Shown: positions 53,615 through 63,966 of the stretch, one piece after another
How positions within the stretch are numbered: the stretch's first letter is position 1
Layout: every line of letters starts with the position of its first letter
Source of the DNA: Palsa-506 sp963836355
GTDB lineage: Bacteria > Actinomycetota > Actinomycetes > Streptosporangiales > Streptosporangiaceae
Assembly: GCA_963836355.1 (NCBI GenBank)
Contig: CAWIJO010000019.1
Span: forward strand, 1-64,000
Length of the DNA stretch: 64,000 nt
Direction: 5' to 3'
Translations under genes and position numbers: made by a program
Notes under the pieces: generated by a model
What the model saw: only the letters and a program-made list of their open reading frames with translations
Database searches by the model: none
Told to the model about the DNA's origin: nothing

Positions 53615-54769
53615 TTAACGCTGGCGGCCTGGCTCGGACTCGTTCAGCCTGGCCAGGAAGGCGTTGTAGGCGGCAAGATGCTCGTCGTCGTCGATCCCGC
53701 CGCGGCCCGACCAGCTGCTGGCCGCCGGGTCGCCAGTCGCCGGCTGGCTCGCGCCGGACCGGTCCCCGGCCGGCCGGCCGTCCCGGGGCTGGCTCCCGCC
53801 GGGCTGGCTCCCGCCGGGCTGGCTCCCGCCGGACTGGTCCCCGCCGGACTGGTCCCCGGTGCCCGCGGTAGCGGCGCCGGGCGCGGGGTGCGTGGCGACG
53901 AGGCTGGCCATGCTGGCCCGGCGGGCCGCCTCGAACCAGCCGCGGCCGGTCGCCGCAGGCCTTTCATCGCGGCTCCAGGCAAGGAAGACCAGCATCATCA
54001 GGCCGAACATGATCGCGTCGCCGCCGACCCACATGATGGCGCCGCCCCAGTGCAGATCCTGCACGGAACCTGGCGCCCAGGCCGGCCGCGGGTCAGCCGG
54101 GACTCCCGGCGTGCCGGCGTTGCCGTAGCCGAGCACCAGGCCAGTGAAGGTGTCCACCGGCATGACGAGCACCAGGATGACGAATCGGGCTGGGTAGGAC
54201 AACCGCCAGCGAATGGGCTCGCGCCCGAGAATCGGCAGGAAAAAAAGATAGCCGATCAGCAAGAACGCCGCGTGCTCGGCGTTATGCACGGTCTCGCTGG
54301 TCTCCACCAGGTTTGCCAGGCCGGTCAGGTGCGCCGCGACGATCGCCCCGGCGTAGCCCAGGAAGCCGAGAACCGGCCAGGTCAAGAAGCTGACCGCCCG
54401 GGAGCGCACGACCCGCTTGGCCCAGGTGTGCAGCGGGTTCCTGCTCGCGTGCAGCAGCAGCGTGACCGGCTGGCCGATGATCAGCAGCGGGGGAGCGATC
54501 ATGATCAGCATCAGGTGCTGGATCATGTGGTCCCAGAACAGCACGTCGTCGTAGCGGCCGATGCCGCTCTGCGTGGCCACCACGACGACCGCCAGCCCGC
54601 CGAGGAACATCCCGGTCCGCCACAGCGGCCATGGCCGGGCCGGATGCCGCCGCCCCACCCGCACAGCGCCCCACAGGTACAGGCCCGCTGCGATCGCCAC
54701 GAAGCCCGTGACGACAGGCGCGAACTGCCAGCGGCTGATGGCCGGCTCCCAGCCGAACGGGGGCAGCAT
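53615..54769 (-). CDS. Cytochrome c oxidase assembly protein, CtaG/Caa3 type
   Basis: The 384-residue membrane protein has about seven helices with the family motifs FWDHMIQHLMLIMIAPPLLI (paired histidines), VETSETVHNAEHAAFLLIGY and DLHWGGAIMWVGGDAIMFGL. This matches Caa3_CtaG proteins thought to help insert copper into cytochrome oxidase. The cytoplasmic tail is disordered and contains a short repeat (GGDQSGGSQPGGSQPGG). ATG 54769 follows GGAGG 5 bases upstream. Monocistronic. Confidence 0.88.
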   Translation of the reverse strand: MLPPFGWEPAISRWQFAPVVTGFVAIAAGLYLWGAVRVGRRHPARPWPLWRTGMFLGGLAVVVVATQSGIGRYDDVLFWDHMIQHLMLIMIAPPLLIIGQPVTLLLHASRNPLHTWAKRVVRSRAVSFLTWPVLGFLGYAGAIVAAHLTGLANLVETSETVHNAEHAAFLLIGYLFFLPILGREPIRWRLSYPARFVILVLVMPVDTFTGLVLGYGNAGTPGVPADPRPAWAPGSVQDLHWGGAIMWVGGDAIMFGLMMLVFLAWSRDERPAATGRGWFEAARRASMASLVATHPAPGAATAGTGDQSGGDQSGGSQPGGSQPGGSQPRDGRPAGDRSGASQPATGDPAASSWSGRGGIDDDEHLAAYNAFLARLNESEPGRQR

Positions 54770-55193
54770 GTGACCTCCTCCTGACAGGAGCCTACTCAGC
54801 CGACCTGGCCCACCAGCCTGGCACTACCCGGCCGCAGGACACGTGATGGCCGGCCGCGCCGATGTAAGCCTCAAGCTTGCTCAAGATCACGTTAGTGGTG
54901 CAGATCTGTCCGCCAATGACCGGACGAAACTTAACCACTCATCCGGCCTCGAATCGGTCAACGCGGCTGGCCATCGAGGAGACGCCCGAGCAGCCGGAGA
55001 GCGCTACTGGAACCAGCCCCGCATCAGGCCAGACGCCGGAACAAGCGAGCGACGGCACGCAGTCCGCCCAGCTTCGTGATGTGAGAGGCTAAAGTTGCCC
55101 GGTGCCTTGCGATGGCCAGGGTGCTTTGGAATCTGCGGACCAGTTCTACTCAGCGGGCGTCGCGGCCCGCTGACCCGGGCGAGCCCGCAGCCA
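54770..55193. other. Intergenic stretch without a supported gene
   Basis: A plus-strand frame ending near 55092 gives a Glu/Thr/Pro-rich peptide (EETPEQPESATGTSPASGQT) that looks like a low-complexity tail, but its front part is not protein-like. No gene is supported. The sequence just before the tRNA contains its presumed promoter, which I cannot identify. Confidence 0.4.
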
Positions 55194-55282
55194 GGAGGGT
55201 TCGCCTAGTGGCCGATGGCGGCGGTCTTGAAAACCGCTAGGGCTGGTGACAGTCCTCGTGGGTTCAAATCCCACACCCTCCG
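55194..55282 (+). tRNA. tRNA-Ser(TGA)
   Basis: GGAGGGTTCGCCTAGTGGCC, anticodon arm GCGGTCTTGAAAACCGC (anticodon TGA), variable arm AGGGCTGGTGACAGTCCT, T-arm GTGGGTTCAAATCCCAC and acceptor ACCCTCC with discriminator G. It decodes UCA and wobble codons. CCA is not encoded. Confidence 0.97.
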
Positions 55283-56065
55283 CTCACCTGAGGAAATCGC
55301 GCCTGATCAGCACGGATGCTGCTGGCAGCCACTCCCGGCCGTTCGGTCATATGCAGCTCTGAGCCACTGGATGCGGCTGCCGGCCGCTGGTCGCGGGATA
55401 CGCGGGATAGGGAGCGTCGCGTTTCCGCAGCGCGGATGGGAGTGGTCAGCTGGCCGCGGCCGGCCCGGACCGCTACCGCCCTGATCTTGCCGCCTCACTG
55501 GCCAGCCTCGACATCTGGTTCTGGGAGCTGGACCGGCCGGCCGAAGCGACCGCTCCCACAACGAAGCCGCCCTGGATCACCGGCAGTTCTGTCGGTGACC
55601 CGATCCCTGTCAAGCGTGATTCGTACGGTCGCGGGCGAGAAGTGCGGCAGTACTATGCCGCAGCGCTGGGATCGGCCCGGCGGGCCGAACAACGGTCATC
55701 CGGTATGCGGGCACGGCATGGCGCGCGCTCACGCCAGCGGCGACGCGCCACGCCACGTAGGCCAGCGCTGTGGCGAGCGCGAGCCCGGCCGCCCTAGTAG
55801 AGCGGGCTCTCGCCAGCTGAGCAACCGGCCATTTGCTGGACGAGAAATCCAAGACTTAGCCACCTATCTCCTGGTGGATGGTCATCAATTCTGAGTGCGC
55901 GGTCATGCCGAATGCGTGCCCAAGCACTCGCTGGCGAAAGCGGTCCGCCAGTTTCAGACACGACCAGCGGCCGGTCTTGATGCGATTAGGGGCGGAGCCT
56001 CCCGCTCCCTGGCGGATGCTGGAAGTTGCGAAGCATCCGTCTCCACCAGGCATAGGGAGGCCCCA
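55283..56065. other. Gene-poor stretch, possibly including an IS110 left end
   Basis: Nothing is recognised from 55283 to about 55860. The 200 bases before 56066 precede an IS110-type transposase start, where such elements carry their non-coding end and bridge RNA gene. That reading comes from position alone. Confidence 0.35.
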
Positions 56066-56371
56066 ATGGAGACAGCGTATGACGGCCGTCAGGTCGTCGG
56101 GATGGACCTGCATCGCCGCCGGTCGGTTCTGGTGCGGATGACCGAGGATGGCCGGCGGCTGGGGACGGTGAGGATCACCAATAGCCCGGTGGAGCTGCGG
56201 ACGCAGATCGCCCGGGCCGGGAAGAACCCGCGGGTGGTCCTGGAGGCGACGTACGGGTGACTACTGGGCGGCGGACACGCTGACCGCGGCTGGGGCGGAG
56301 GTGCACCTAGCGCATCCGCTGGGGGGTGAAGGCGTTCAGCTACCGGCGGTCAAGAACAACAAGCGAGACTG
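56066..56371 (+). pseudogene. IS110-family transposase N-terminal remnant
   Basis: ATG 56066 (GGGAGG 5 bases upstream) starts METAYDGRQVVGMDLHRRRS, then VRITNSPVELRTQIARAGKN, then VVLEATYG and an early stop. After a one-base change the sequence goes on DYWAADTLTAAGAEVHLAHP, then VKNNKRD. This is the RuvC-like front of an IS110-type transposase with its first catalytic aspartate and the LEATYG block. Everything beyond is lost. It is a different subgroup from the copy at 3892. Confidence 0.75.
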
Positions 56372-56419
56372 ACGTGGCTGGCTGGCGGTGACCGCGACTG
56401 ACGTGGCTGGCTGGCGGTG
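56367..56419. repeat. 24-bp direct repeat at the IS110 remnant edge
   Basis: GACTGACGTGGCTGGCTGGC plus GGTG occurs at 56367-56390 and again at 56396-56419, separated by ACCGC. It begins exactly where the transposase remnant stops being recognisable. It may record the break that removed the rest of the element. Confidence 0.75.
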
Positions 56420-56459
56420 GGCATGCTTAGCTGGCGGCGCTGCCCGGGTGACCGAGGGG

Positions 56460-57659
<1,200 letters not shown>

Positions 57660-57807
57660 CTGGCCACGATATTTCGGTGAGCGACGGTAGTCCAGCCAGA
57701 CCCCGCAGCGCCACGTGGCTGAGGTCGCCGAGCCGCTTGGGGTGGCCCGCGATGGTGACGCGCCTTACCACCCTCTCCAACGGCCGATCGTCCCACAGCC
57801 GTAGAAC

Positions 57808-58785
57808 TCAGCGCACCGCGGTGAGTGAGGTCGTCAACTGTTGGAACACGGCCGCGTCGACGTACGTCCCGGCGTGCCGGAGGGCGAGGACGGAGACGCC
57901 GACGACCCCGTCGGCCACGGCATGGACCTCCTCCGCGCCACACGCGGCGGCGAGCCGATCGGCGACCTTGGGGTCGCGCCCCAGGATGCCGCCGCCGAGC
58001 ACCACCGGACCCGAGACGGTGGGGGACCTGACGGCGGTGAGGGTCCGCGCGAGCGCTGCGGCCGCGTCGTCGAGGATGCGGTCGGCGGTCCCGTCCCTGT
58101 CGACCTCGAACACCAGCCCGGCGTAGTCGGCGAGCCGGACCGGCGGGCTGGCGTACAGCGCCCGCACCACCGCCATGATCGGCTTCCGGTCGCCGGCATC
58201 CGACGGCCCGGGCACGCCGAGCCGCGCGAGCATCAGCGGCGTGAGCGCCGTGGACGGGCCACGGCCGTCGAGGTCGGCCAGGGCCGCGCGTACTACGCGT
58301 TGCCCGATCCAGAAGCCGGAGCCCTCGTCGCCCAGCAGCCAGCCGAGCGCGTCCGCGACGGCGACTTGGCGCCCGTCCTGCACCCGGATCGCGCCCGCTC
58401 CGGTCCCGGCGATGACGGCGTACCCGTCCGGCCGATGGGTGCCCGAGAAGTACGTCGCCAGCAGGTCGGACTCGAAGACCAGCGGCGCGTCCAGGCCGAT
58501 GCCCTCGAGCCGGCGGCGGATCTCTGCTGCGACGGAGGTCCTGCCCGCGCCCGCCATCGCGAGCACGACCAGCCGGATCCGCGTGCTCGGCACCTCCGTC
58601 CTGCGCAGCGCCCCCATGACGCTCTCCGCCACGGACGCGGCGGCGGCCTCCGGCCCGACGGCGGTCGGGTTGCCGCTGCCCGCGACGGCGTAGCCCAGGC
58701 ACTGGCCGGGCGGATGGAATACCACGGCGCGGGTGCTGGTGCCGCCGGCGTCGACGGCGACCAATCCGGTGGACTGCTCGGTCAT
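57808..58785 (-). CDS. N-acetylglucosamine kinase-like BadF/BadG family ATPase
   Basis: The 325-residue protein belongs to the ASKHA fold: phosphate-1 motif LVAVDAGGTSTRAVVFH, YAVIAGTGAGAIRVQDGRQ, GWLLGDEGSGFWIGQRVVRA (typical of GlcNAc kinases) and VVLGGGILGRDPKVADRLAA. It should phosphorylate an amino sugar brought in by the adjacent transporter. ATG 58785 is directly preceded by the shared intergenic region with the divergent RpiR regulator. Confidence 0.88.
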   Translation of the reverse strand: MTEQSTGLVAVDAGGTSTRAVVFHPPGQCLGYAVAGSGNPTAVGPEAAAASVAESVMGALRRTEVPSTRIRLVVLAMAGAGRTSVAAEIRRRLEGIGLDAPLVFESDLLATYFSGTHRPDGYAVIAGTGAGAIRVQDGRQVAVADALGWLLGDEGSGFWIGQRVVRAALADLDGRGPSTALTPLMLARLGVPGPSDAGDRKPIMAVVRALYASPPVRLADYAGLVFEVDRDGTADRILDDAAAALARTLTAVRSPTVSGPVVLGGGILGRDPKVADRLAAACGAEEVHAVADGVVGVSVLALRHAGTYVDAAVFQQLTTSLTAVR

Positions 58786-58812
58786 CGTTACCTATTCGTA
58801 GCTTCCAGGGGA

Positions 58813-58850
58813 TTGTGACCTGGGCCACAACATGGAAATAGTTTTTCCCA
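58813..58850. promoter_or_regulatory. Candidate operators between kinase and RpiR genes
   Basis: Two imperfectly spaced inverted repeats lie in the 94-base divergent region: TTGTG-ACCTGGGC-CACAA at 58813-58830, reminiscent of a CRP-type site, and TGGAAA-TAGTT-TTTCCCA at 58833-58850. One could be the RpiR operator controlling both directions. Assignment rests on symmetry and position only. Confidence 0.45.
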
Positions 58851-58879
58851 ACCAGTGGCATCGCTGATAAGGATTTTCA

Positions 58880-59839
58880 TTGAGTGCTCCTGAGAGGCTG
58901 ACGGCCCCTGCGCTGGAAGGCTACGGCGCCAGCAGCAGGATCCGCGGTGCTCTTACCCAGATGCCCGAGGGTATGGCCAAGGTCGGCACGCTCCTGCTCG
59001 AGGACCCGTCCCTGCCGCTGCGGCTGTCGATCACCGAGCTCGCCGAGCGAGCCGGTACGTCGCCGGCGACGGTCAGCCGGTTCTGCCGCGCGATCGGCTA
59101 CACCGGCTACCCCGCCCTGCGTGTGGGAGCAGCGGCCGAGCATGGCAGGTCTAGCGCCCACGAGACCTGGGACTCCGACATCGGACGCGCCTTCCACCCA
59201 GGTGACACTGCGACCGAGATGATGCGCACGCTGGTGAACGCCCACACCGTGGCGCTTATGTCCACCTCGGAGCGGCTGGACCCCGCGCTCGTCGGCCGGG
59301 TCGCGGACGCCGTCGCCCAGAGCACCCACGTCGATATCTACGGCATCGGCGGTAGCGCCGGCATAGCGGTCGAACTGCAGGCCCGGCTCTACCGGATCGG
59401 GATCAACGCGCACGCGTGGAGCGAGGTGCACGTCGGCCTCACCAGCGCCGCCCTGCTGGGCGATTCGAGCGTCGCGATCGCCTTCTCCAATACCGGCCGC
59501 ACCGAGGAGACCATCGAGATGCTGGCCCTGGCGAAGTCGTCGGGTGCCTACGCGGTCGCGGTGACCAGCGACCCTGCCTCCCCGATGGCCCAGGTCGCCG
59601 ACGCCCACCTGACCAGCTACGCGCCAGGGGAGTACCTCCAGCCCGACGACCTGTCGGCCAAGCACGCCCAGCTCTTCGTGATCGACCTGCTCTACCTCCT
59701 CGCGGCCCAACGGGACTTCTCGCGTACGACGAGCCTGCTGGCGGCCTCCGCGGCGGCCGTCGCGCCGCATCGCCGTCCGCTTCGCCCAGCGACCCGGCCA
59801 CGGACCGTGCCCTCGTCGAAGGAAACCGCCACAGCATGA
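58880..59839 (+). CDS. RpiR/MurR-family regulator with SIS domain
   Basis: The 319-residue protein has an N-terminal HTH_6 domain (RIRGALTQMPEGMAKVGTLL, SITELAERAGTSPATVSRFC, RAIGYTGYPALRVG) and a SIS domain (STHVDIYGIGGSAGIAVELQ, ALLGDSSVAIAFSNTGRTEE). Such regulators bind a sugar phosphate and control amino-sugar or sugar operons. TTG 58880 is the only start before the domain. Its stop overlaps the next gene's ATG. Confidence 0.9.
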   Translation: MSAPERLTAPALEGYGASSRIRGALTQMPEGMAKVGTLLLEDPSLPLRLSITELAERAGTSPATVSRFCRAIGYTGYPALRVGAAAEHGRSSAHETWDSDIGRAFHPGDTATEMMRTLVNAHTVALMSTSERLDPALVGRVADAVAQSTHVDIYGIGGSAGIAVELQARLYRIGINAHAWSEVHVGLTSAALLGDSSVAIAFSNTGRTEETIEMLALAKSSGAYAVAVTSDPASPMAQVADAHLTSYAPGEYLQPDDLSAKHAQLFVIDLLYLLAAQRDFSRTTSLLAASAAAVAPHRRPLRPATRPRTVPSSKETATA

Positions 59840-60591
59840 GCGCACTTCTCGCCGACTTCGGCACCGAGGTCCGCCGTCGGCTCGACGACCTCGACCAGGA
59901 GGTCCGGGCCGGCGGCCTCGACCCGGCCATCGACCTGATCGTGTCCGCACTGCAGCGCGGGGGCGTTCTCCAGGCGTTCGGCACCGGTCACTCCCAGGCG
60001 TTCGCCATGGAGATCGCGGGCCGCGCCGGCGGGCTGATCCCGACGCACGCCATCGTGCTGCGCGACGTCGTCCTGCGCGGCAGCCGGGACGTCTCGGTGC
60101 TCAAGGGCGCCACCCTCGAGCGCGACGAATCGGTCGCCGACGAGCTCTACGGGCTGTACACCTTCGAGCCGGCCGACGTCTTCCTGATCGCGTCGAACTC
60201 CGGCGTCAACGGGTCGATCGTCGGCCTCGCCCTGCGTGCCAAGGCCGACGGCCATCCCGTCATCGCGGTGACGAGCCTGGAGCACACGAACGCCGTCACC
60301 CCCAAGCACAGCAGCGGCAAGCGGCTCTCGGAGATCGCCGACATCGTGATCGACAACCGGGCGCCGTTCGGCGACGCCACGATCGGCCTCGGCGACGGGC
60401 TGTCCGCCGGTGCGGTCTCCTCGATCACGGCCGCGTACATCGCCCAGCTCCTCACCCTCGGCGCGGCTCAGCGGCTCCGGGACGCGGGTGAGGTCCCGCC
60501 GCTCTACATCTCAGCCAACATCCCGGGAGGTGACGCGCATAACGACGCCCTCAAGGCGCGGTACGGCGAGCGCATCGCCGGCCTGGCCTGA
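59836..60591 (+). CDS. SIS-domain sugar-phosphate-binding protein
   Basis: The 251-residue protein is a single SIS fold: GGVLQAFGTGHSQAFAMEIA, DVFLIASNSGVNGSIVGLAL and PVIAVTSLEHTNAVTPKHSS. It is related to the UPF0309/phosphosugar isomerase group rather than to GlcNAc-6-P deacetylase. A role in handling GlcNAc phosphates is suggested by context. ATG 59836 overlaps the regulator stop (ATGA). Confidence 0.85.
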   Translation: MSALLADFGTEVRRRLDDLDQEVRAGGLDPAIDLIVSALQRGGVLQAFGTGHSQAFAMEIAGRAGGLIPTHAIVLRDVVLRGSRDVSVLKGATLERDESVADELYGLYTFEPADVFLIASNSGVNGSIVGLALRAKADGHPVIAVTSLEHTNAVTPKHSSGKRLSEIADIVIDNRAPFGDATIGLGDGLSAGAVSSITAAYIAQLLTLGAAQRLRDAGEVPPLYISANIPGGDAHNDALKARYGERIAGLA

Positions 60592-60675
60592 CCGCAGCGA
60601 TCGGCAGCCCGCAGCTGGGCAAGCGCACGACCCGAGCATCCAACAGAACAGATCATCACGAAAGGGACCCCCACG

Positions 60676-62088
60676 ATGAGCCGAGAAATCCCACAGTTCG
60701 ACCGCCGGACCCTGCTTCGTGGCGCCCTTGCGACGGCGGCGCTCGCGCCGCTCGCTGGAACGCTGGCCTCGTGCGGGTCGTCCTCGGGCGGTGGTGGTAG
60801 CAGTAGTGCCACGAAGTCGGCCACTAACCCGTTCGGGCTCGGGACGACCTCGAGCGTGGAGGCCGTGATTTTCAACGGCGGCTACGGCTACGACTACGTC
60901 AAGTTCGCCGCCGACCAGGTCAAGAAGCAGAAGGGCTTTTCTGGCGTCACGCTGAAGGTGTCGCCGTCGACGCAGATCGCCCAGCAGCTGCAGCCTCGCT
61001 TCGTCGGCGGCACCCCGCCCGACCTGATCGACAACTCGGGTGCGAACGCCATCGGGTTCAGCACCATCCAGCAGCAGCTCGAGACGCTCGACGGCGTCTT
61101 CGAGGCCAACAACTACGAGGGCACCAAGATCTCGGACACGCTCTACCCGAACGTGAAGCTCCCGGGCACCTTCGGCGGCAAGTTCATCGCGATGAACTAC
61201 GTGATGACGGTCTACGGCATCTGGTACTCCGCGTCGCTGTTCCAGCAGAACGACTGGACCGTGCCGCAGACCTGGGACGAGATGATAGCCCTCGGCGCCA
61301 AGGCCAAGGCCAAGGGCAAGTACCTCTTGGTGTGGGGCAAGGAGGCGGCGACGTACTACCAGACGATGTCCGTCAACTCCGCCATCAAGGAGGGCGGTGA
61401 CGAGGTCCGCCTGGCGCTGGAGAACCTCCACCCGAAGTGCTGGTCGCTTCCGCAGATCCAGAGCGTATTCCAGGCCCTTGGCGAGATAGTGAAGAAGGGC
61501 TACTTCGTCCCCGGCGGCGCCGGCACCCAGTTCACCGCCGCCCAGGCGAAGTGGAGCAACGACGAGCAGGCGATCCTCTACCCGTCCGGCGGCTGGATCG
61601 AGAACGAGATGAAGGACGCGACGAAGTCCGGCTTCGACATGACCGGTGCCCCGGAGCCGACCGTCACCTCCAGCCCGACGCTGCCGTACGCGGGGCTCCG
61701 TGCCGCTGCCGGCGAGCCGTTCATCGTGCCGTCCCAGGCGAAGAACGTCGCGGGGGGCAAGGAGATCCTGCGCGCGATGCTGTCGAAGGCGGCGGCGACC
61801 AACTTCTCCAAGACCCGTCTCGCGCCGACGATCGTCAAGGGCCTGGTGCCGGCCGACGGGTTCGGGTCGACCGCGCTGGTCTCGCAGACCAAGATGCTGG
61901 ACGCCGCCGGCTCCAACACCTTCAACTACCAGTTCGTCGACTACTACGGCATGAACACTGACCAGCTGGTGGTGTGGAACTCGTTCCTGTCCGGCCAGAC
62001 CGACGTCCCCGGGCTCACCAAGGGCCTGCAGACCATCACCGACAAGATCGCCAACGACCCGTCGGTGAAGAAGCAGAAGGTCACGTGA
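60676..62088 (+). CDS. N-acetylglucosamine/chitobiose-type ABC substrate-binding lipoprotein
   Basis: The 470-residue protein has a twin-arginine-like signal (FDRRTLLRGALATAALAPLA) and lipobox LASC, so it is an exported lipoprotein. The body matches NgcE-type solute receptors (PRFVGGTPPDLIDNSGANAI, VYGIWYSASLFQQNDWTVPQ, DEQAILYPSGGWIENEM). ATG 60676 follows AAAGGGACC. It is the first of three overlapping transporter genes and, together with the kinase and regulator, suggests uptake of GlcNAc or small chitin products. Confidence 0.88.
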   Translation: MSREIPQFDRRTLLRGALATAALAPLAGTLASCGSSSGGGGSSSATKSATNPFGLGTTSSVEAVIFNGGYGYDYVKFAADQVKKQKGFSGVTLKVSPSTQIAQQLQPRFVGGTPPDLIDNSGANAIGFSTIQQQLETLDGVFEANNYEGTKISDTLYPNVKLPGTFGGKFIAMNYVMTVYGIWYSASLFQQNDWTVPQTWDEMIALGAKAKAKGKYLLVWGKEAATYYQTMSVNSAIKEGGDEVRLALENLHPKCWSLPQIQSVFQALGEIVKKGYFVPGGAGTQFTAAQAKWSNDEQAILYPSGGWIENEMKDATKSGFDMTGAPEPTVTSSPTLPYAGLRAAAGEPFIVPSQAKNVAGGKEILRAMLSKAAATNFSKTRLAPTIVKGLVPADGFGSTALVSQTKMLDAAGSNTFNYQFVDYYGMNTDQLVVWNSFLSGQTDVPGLTKGLQTITDKIANDPSVKKQKVT

Positions 62089-63146
62089 CCAGCACCACGA
62101 CCAGCGTGACGCCGGCCGCCAGCGGCCGGCCTCGGCCGGCCGTCCGGCAGCGCCGGATGGCGGGCCGAGGCCGGCGGAGCTTCATAGCGGTGTTCCTCGG
62201 CCTGCCGCTGGCGATCTACCTCATCTTCGTGATCTACCCGTTCGGCCAGGCCCTGTACTACTCAATGACCGACTGGAGCGGCTTCACGCCGGAGTACAAC
62301 TTCGTCGGGCTGGACAACTTCACGAAGCTGTTCCACGACGACATCTTCATGCGCGCGCTGGGCAACAACGTGGAGCTGGCGATCGTGGTTCCGTTGGTGA
62401 CCATTGTGCTGGCGCTCGTCATCGCGATGGCCGTCACCGTGAACGGGCCCACCAGGGGCAGCATCCGCGGGATCAGCGGCTCCGGGTTCTACCGGGTCGT
62501 GTCGTTCTTCCCGTACACCGTCCCGGCCATCGTCATCGGCCTCATCTGGGCGCAGGTGTACGACCCTTCGGCCGGCATCCTCAACGCCTTCCTCACCAAG
62601 ATCGGCCTCAGCAGGTTCGAGAACTTCGCCTGGCTCGGCGAAATACGTACGGCGATGCCGGCGTCCATGTTCGTGATCATCTGGAGCTTCGTCGGCTTCT
62701 ACACGGTGCTGTTCGTCGCGGCCATCAAAGGCATCCCGGCGGAGATCTACGAGGCCGCGCGCATGGACGGCGCCGGCCGGTTCCGCACGGCCATCAGGAT
62801 CACGCTCCCGCTCCTCCGGGACACCGTGCAGACGGCGTACATCTATCTCGGGATCCTCGCCCTCGACGCCTTCGTCTACATGCAGGCGCTGAACCCGAAC
62901 GGCGGCCCCAACAACACCACGCTGACGATGAGCCAGGATCTTTTCAACACGGCGTTCAGGAAAGGCCAGTTCGGCTACGCCACCGCGATGGGTGTCGTGC
63001 TCGCGGTCGTGACGCTGCTGCTCGCCGCGATCGTGTTCGCGATCAACCGTCTCGCCGGAGGCGGCGAGAGGAGGCGCGCCGATGACTGCCGTCGCCACCC
63101 GCGAGCGCATCGTCACCGGGAACCGCAAGGTACGGACGGGCGGTGA
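62085..63146 (+). CDS. ABC sugar permease, NgcF-like
   Basis: The 353-residue membrane protein has six helices (AVFLGLPLAIYLIFVIYPFG, VVPLVTIVLALVIAMAVTV) and the cytoplasmic EAA loop EIYEAARMDGAGRFRTAIRI that docks the ATPase. GTG 62085 overlaps the receptor stop. The C-terminal end overlaps the next gene by 65 bases; the last residues are arginine-rich and may be dispensable. Confidence 0.88.
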   Translation: MTSTTTSVTPAASGRPRPAVRQRRMAGRGRRSFIAVFLGLPLAIYLIFVIYPFGQALYYSMTDWSGFTPEYNFVGLDNFTKLFHDDIFMRALGNNVELAIVVPLVTIVLALVIAMAVTVNGPTRGSIRGISGSGFYRVVSFFPYTVPAIVIGLIWAQVYDPSAGILNAFLTKIGLSRFENFAWLGEIRTAMPASMFVIIWSFVGFYTVLFVAAIKGIPAEIYEAARMDGAGRFRTAIRITLPLLRDTVQTAYIYLGILALDAFVYMQALNPNGGPNNTTLTMSQDLFNTAFRKGQFGYATAMGVVLAVVTLLLAAIVFAINRLAGGGERRRADDCRRHPRAHRHREPQGTDGR

Positions 63147-63966
63147 CAAGGCCGTTGAGGCCACCTCGCACGTGCTCCTGGCCATCTGGACGATCATCGT
63201 CATCGTCCCGTTCCTGTGGGTCGTGCTGTCGTCGTTCAAGACGACCAAGGAGATCCTGGCCTCGCCGTTCTCACTGCCGGCGCACTGGCAATTCGACAAC
63301 TACGCCCATGCGTGGACCGACGCCGGGATCCGCCAGTTCTTCCTGAACACGGTCATCGTGGTGAGTGTCGCCCTCGTACTCGTCATGCTGCTGGGAGCGA
63401 TGTGCGCCTACGTGCTCGCGCGGTTCACGTTCCCCGGGTCACGGTTTATTTACTACCTGATGCTCGCGGGGCTGACCTTCCCGATCTTCCTTGCGATCGT
63501 GCCGCTATTCTTCATCCTGAAGAACATCGGGCTGATCAACACCCTGCCCGGGCTGATCATGGTGTACGTCGCGTTCGCCCTCCCGTTCACGGTGTTCTTC
63601 CTCTACGCGTTCTTCAGGACCCTGCCGGACGACGTGTACGAGGCGGCGCTGATTGACGGCGCCGGGGAGTGGAAAACCTTCTTCCGGATCATGCTGCCGA
63701 TGGCGCGGCCCGGCATGGCCGCCGTCGCGATCTTCAACTTCCTCGGGCTGTGGAACCAGTTCCTGCTGCCGGTGGCGCTGAACACCGACCAGAGCAAATA
63801 TGTGCTGACCCAGGGGATGGCGTCGTTCGCCTCGCAGGCCGGCTACGCGGTCGACTTCGGGGCGCTCTTCGCCGCGGTCGTCATCACGGTCATGCCGGTG
63901 CTGATCGTGTACGTGATCTTCCAGCGGCGGCTGGAGGGGTCAGTGTCCCGGGGGACGTTCCGCTGA
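63082..63966 (+). CDS. ABC sugar permease, NgcG-like
   Basis: The 294-residue membrane protein has six helices (LLAIWTIIVIVPFLWVVLSS, FIYYLMLAGLTFPIFLAIVP) and the EAA loop DVYEAALIDGAGEWKTFFRI followed by LPMARPGMAA. It is the second permease of the transporter. ATG 63082 lies within the preceding gene; a good GAGGAGG is 6-7 bases upstream. Only 34 bases remain after its stop in this window. Confidence 0.9.
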   Translation: MTAVATRERIVTGNRKVRTGGDKAVEATSHVLLAIWTIIVIVPFLWVVLSSFKTTKEILASPFSLPAHWQFDNYAHAWTDAGIRQFFLNTVIVVSVALVLVMLLGAMCAYVLARFTFPGSRFIYYLMLAGLTFPIFLAIVPLFFILKNIGLINTLPGLIMVYVAFALPFTVFFLYAFFRTLPDDVYEAALIDGAGEWKTFFRIMLPMARPGMAAVAIFNFLGLWNQFLLPVALNTDQSKYVLTQGMASFASQAGYAVDFGALFAAVVITVMPVLIVYVIFQRRLEGSVSRGTFR

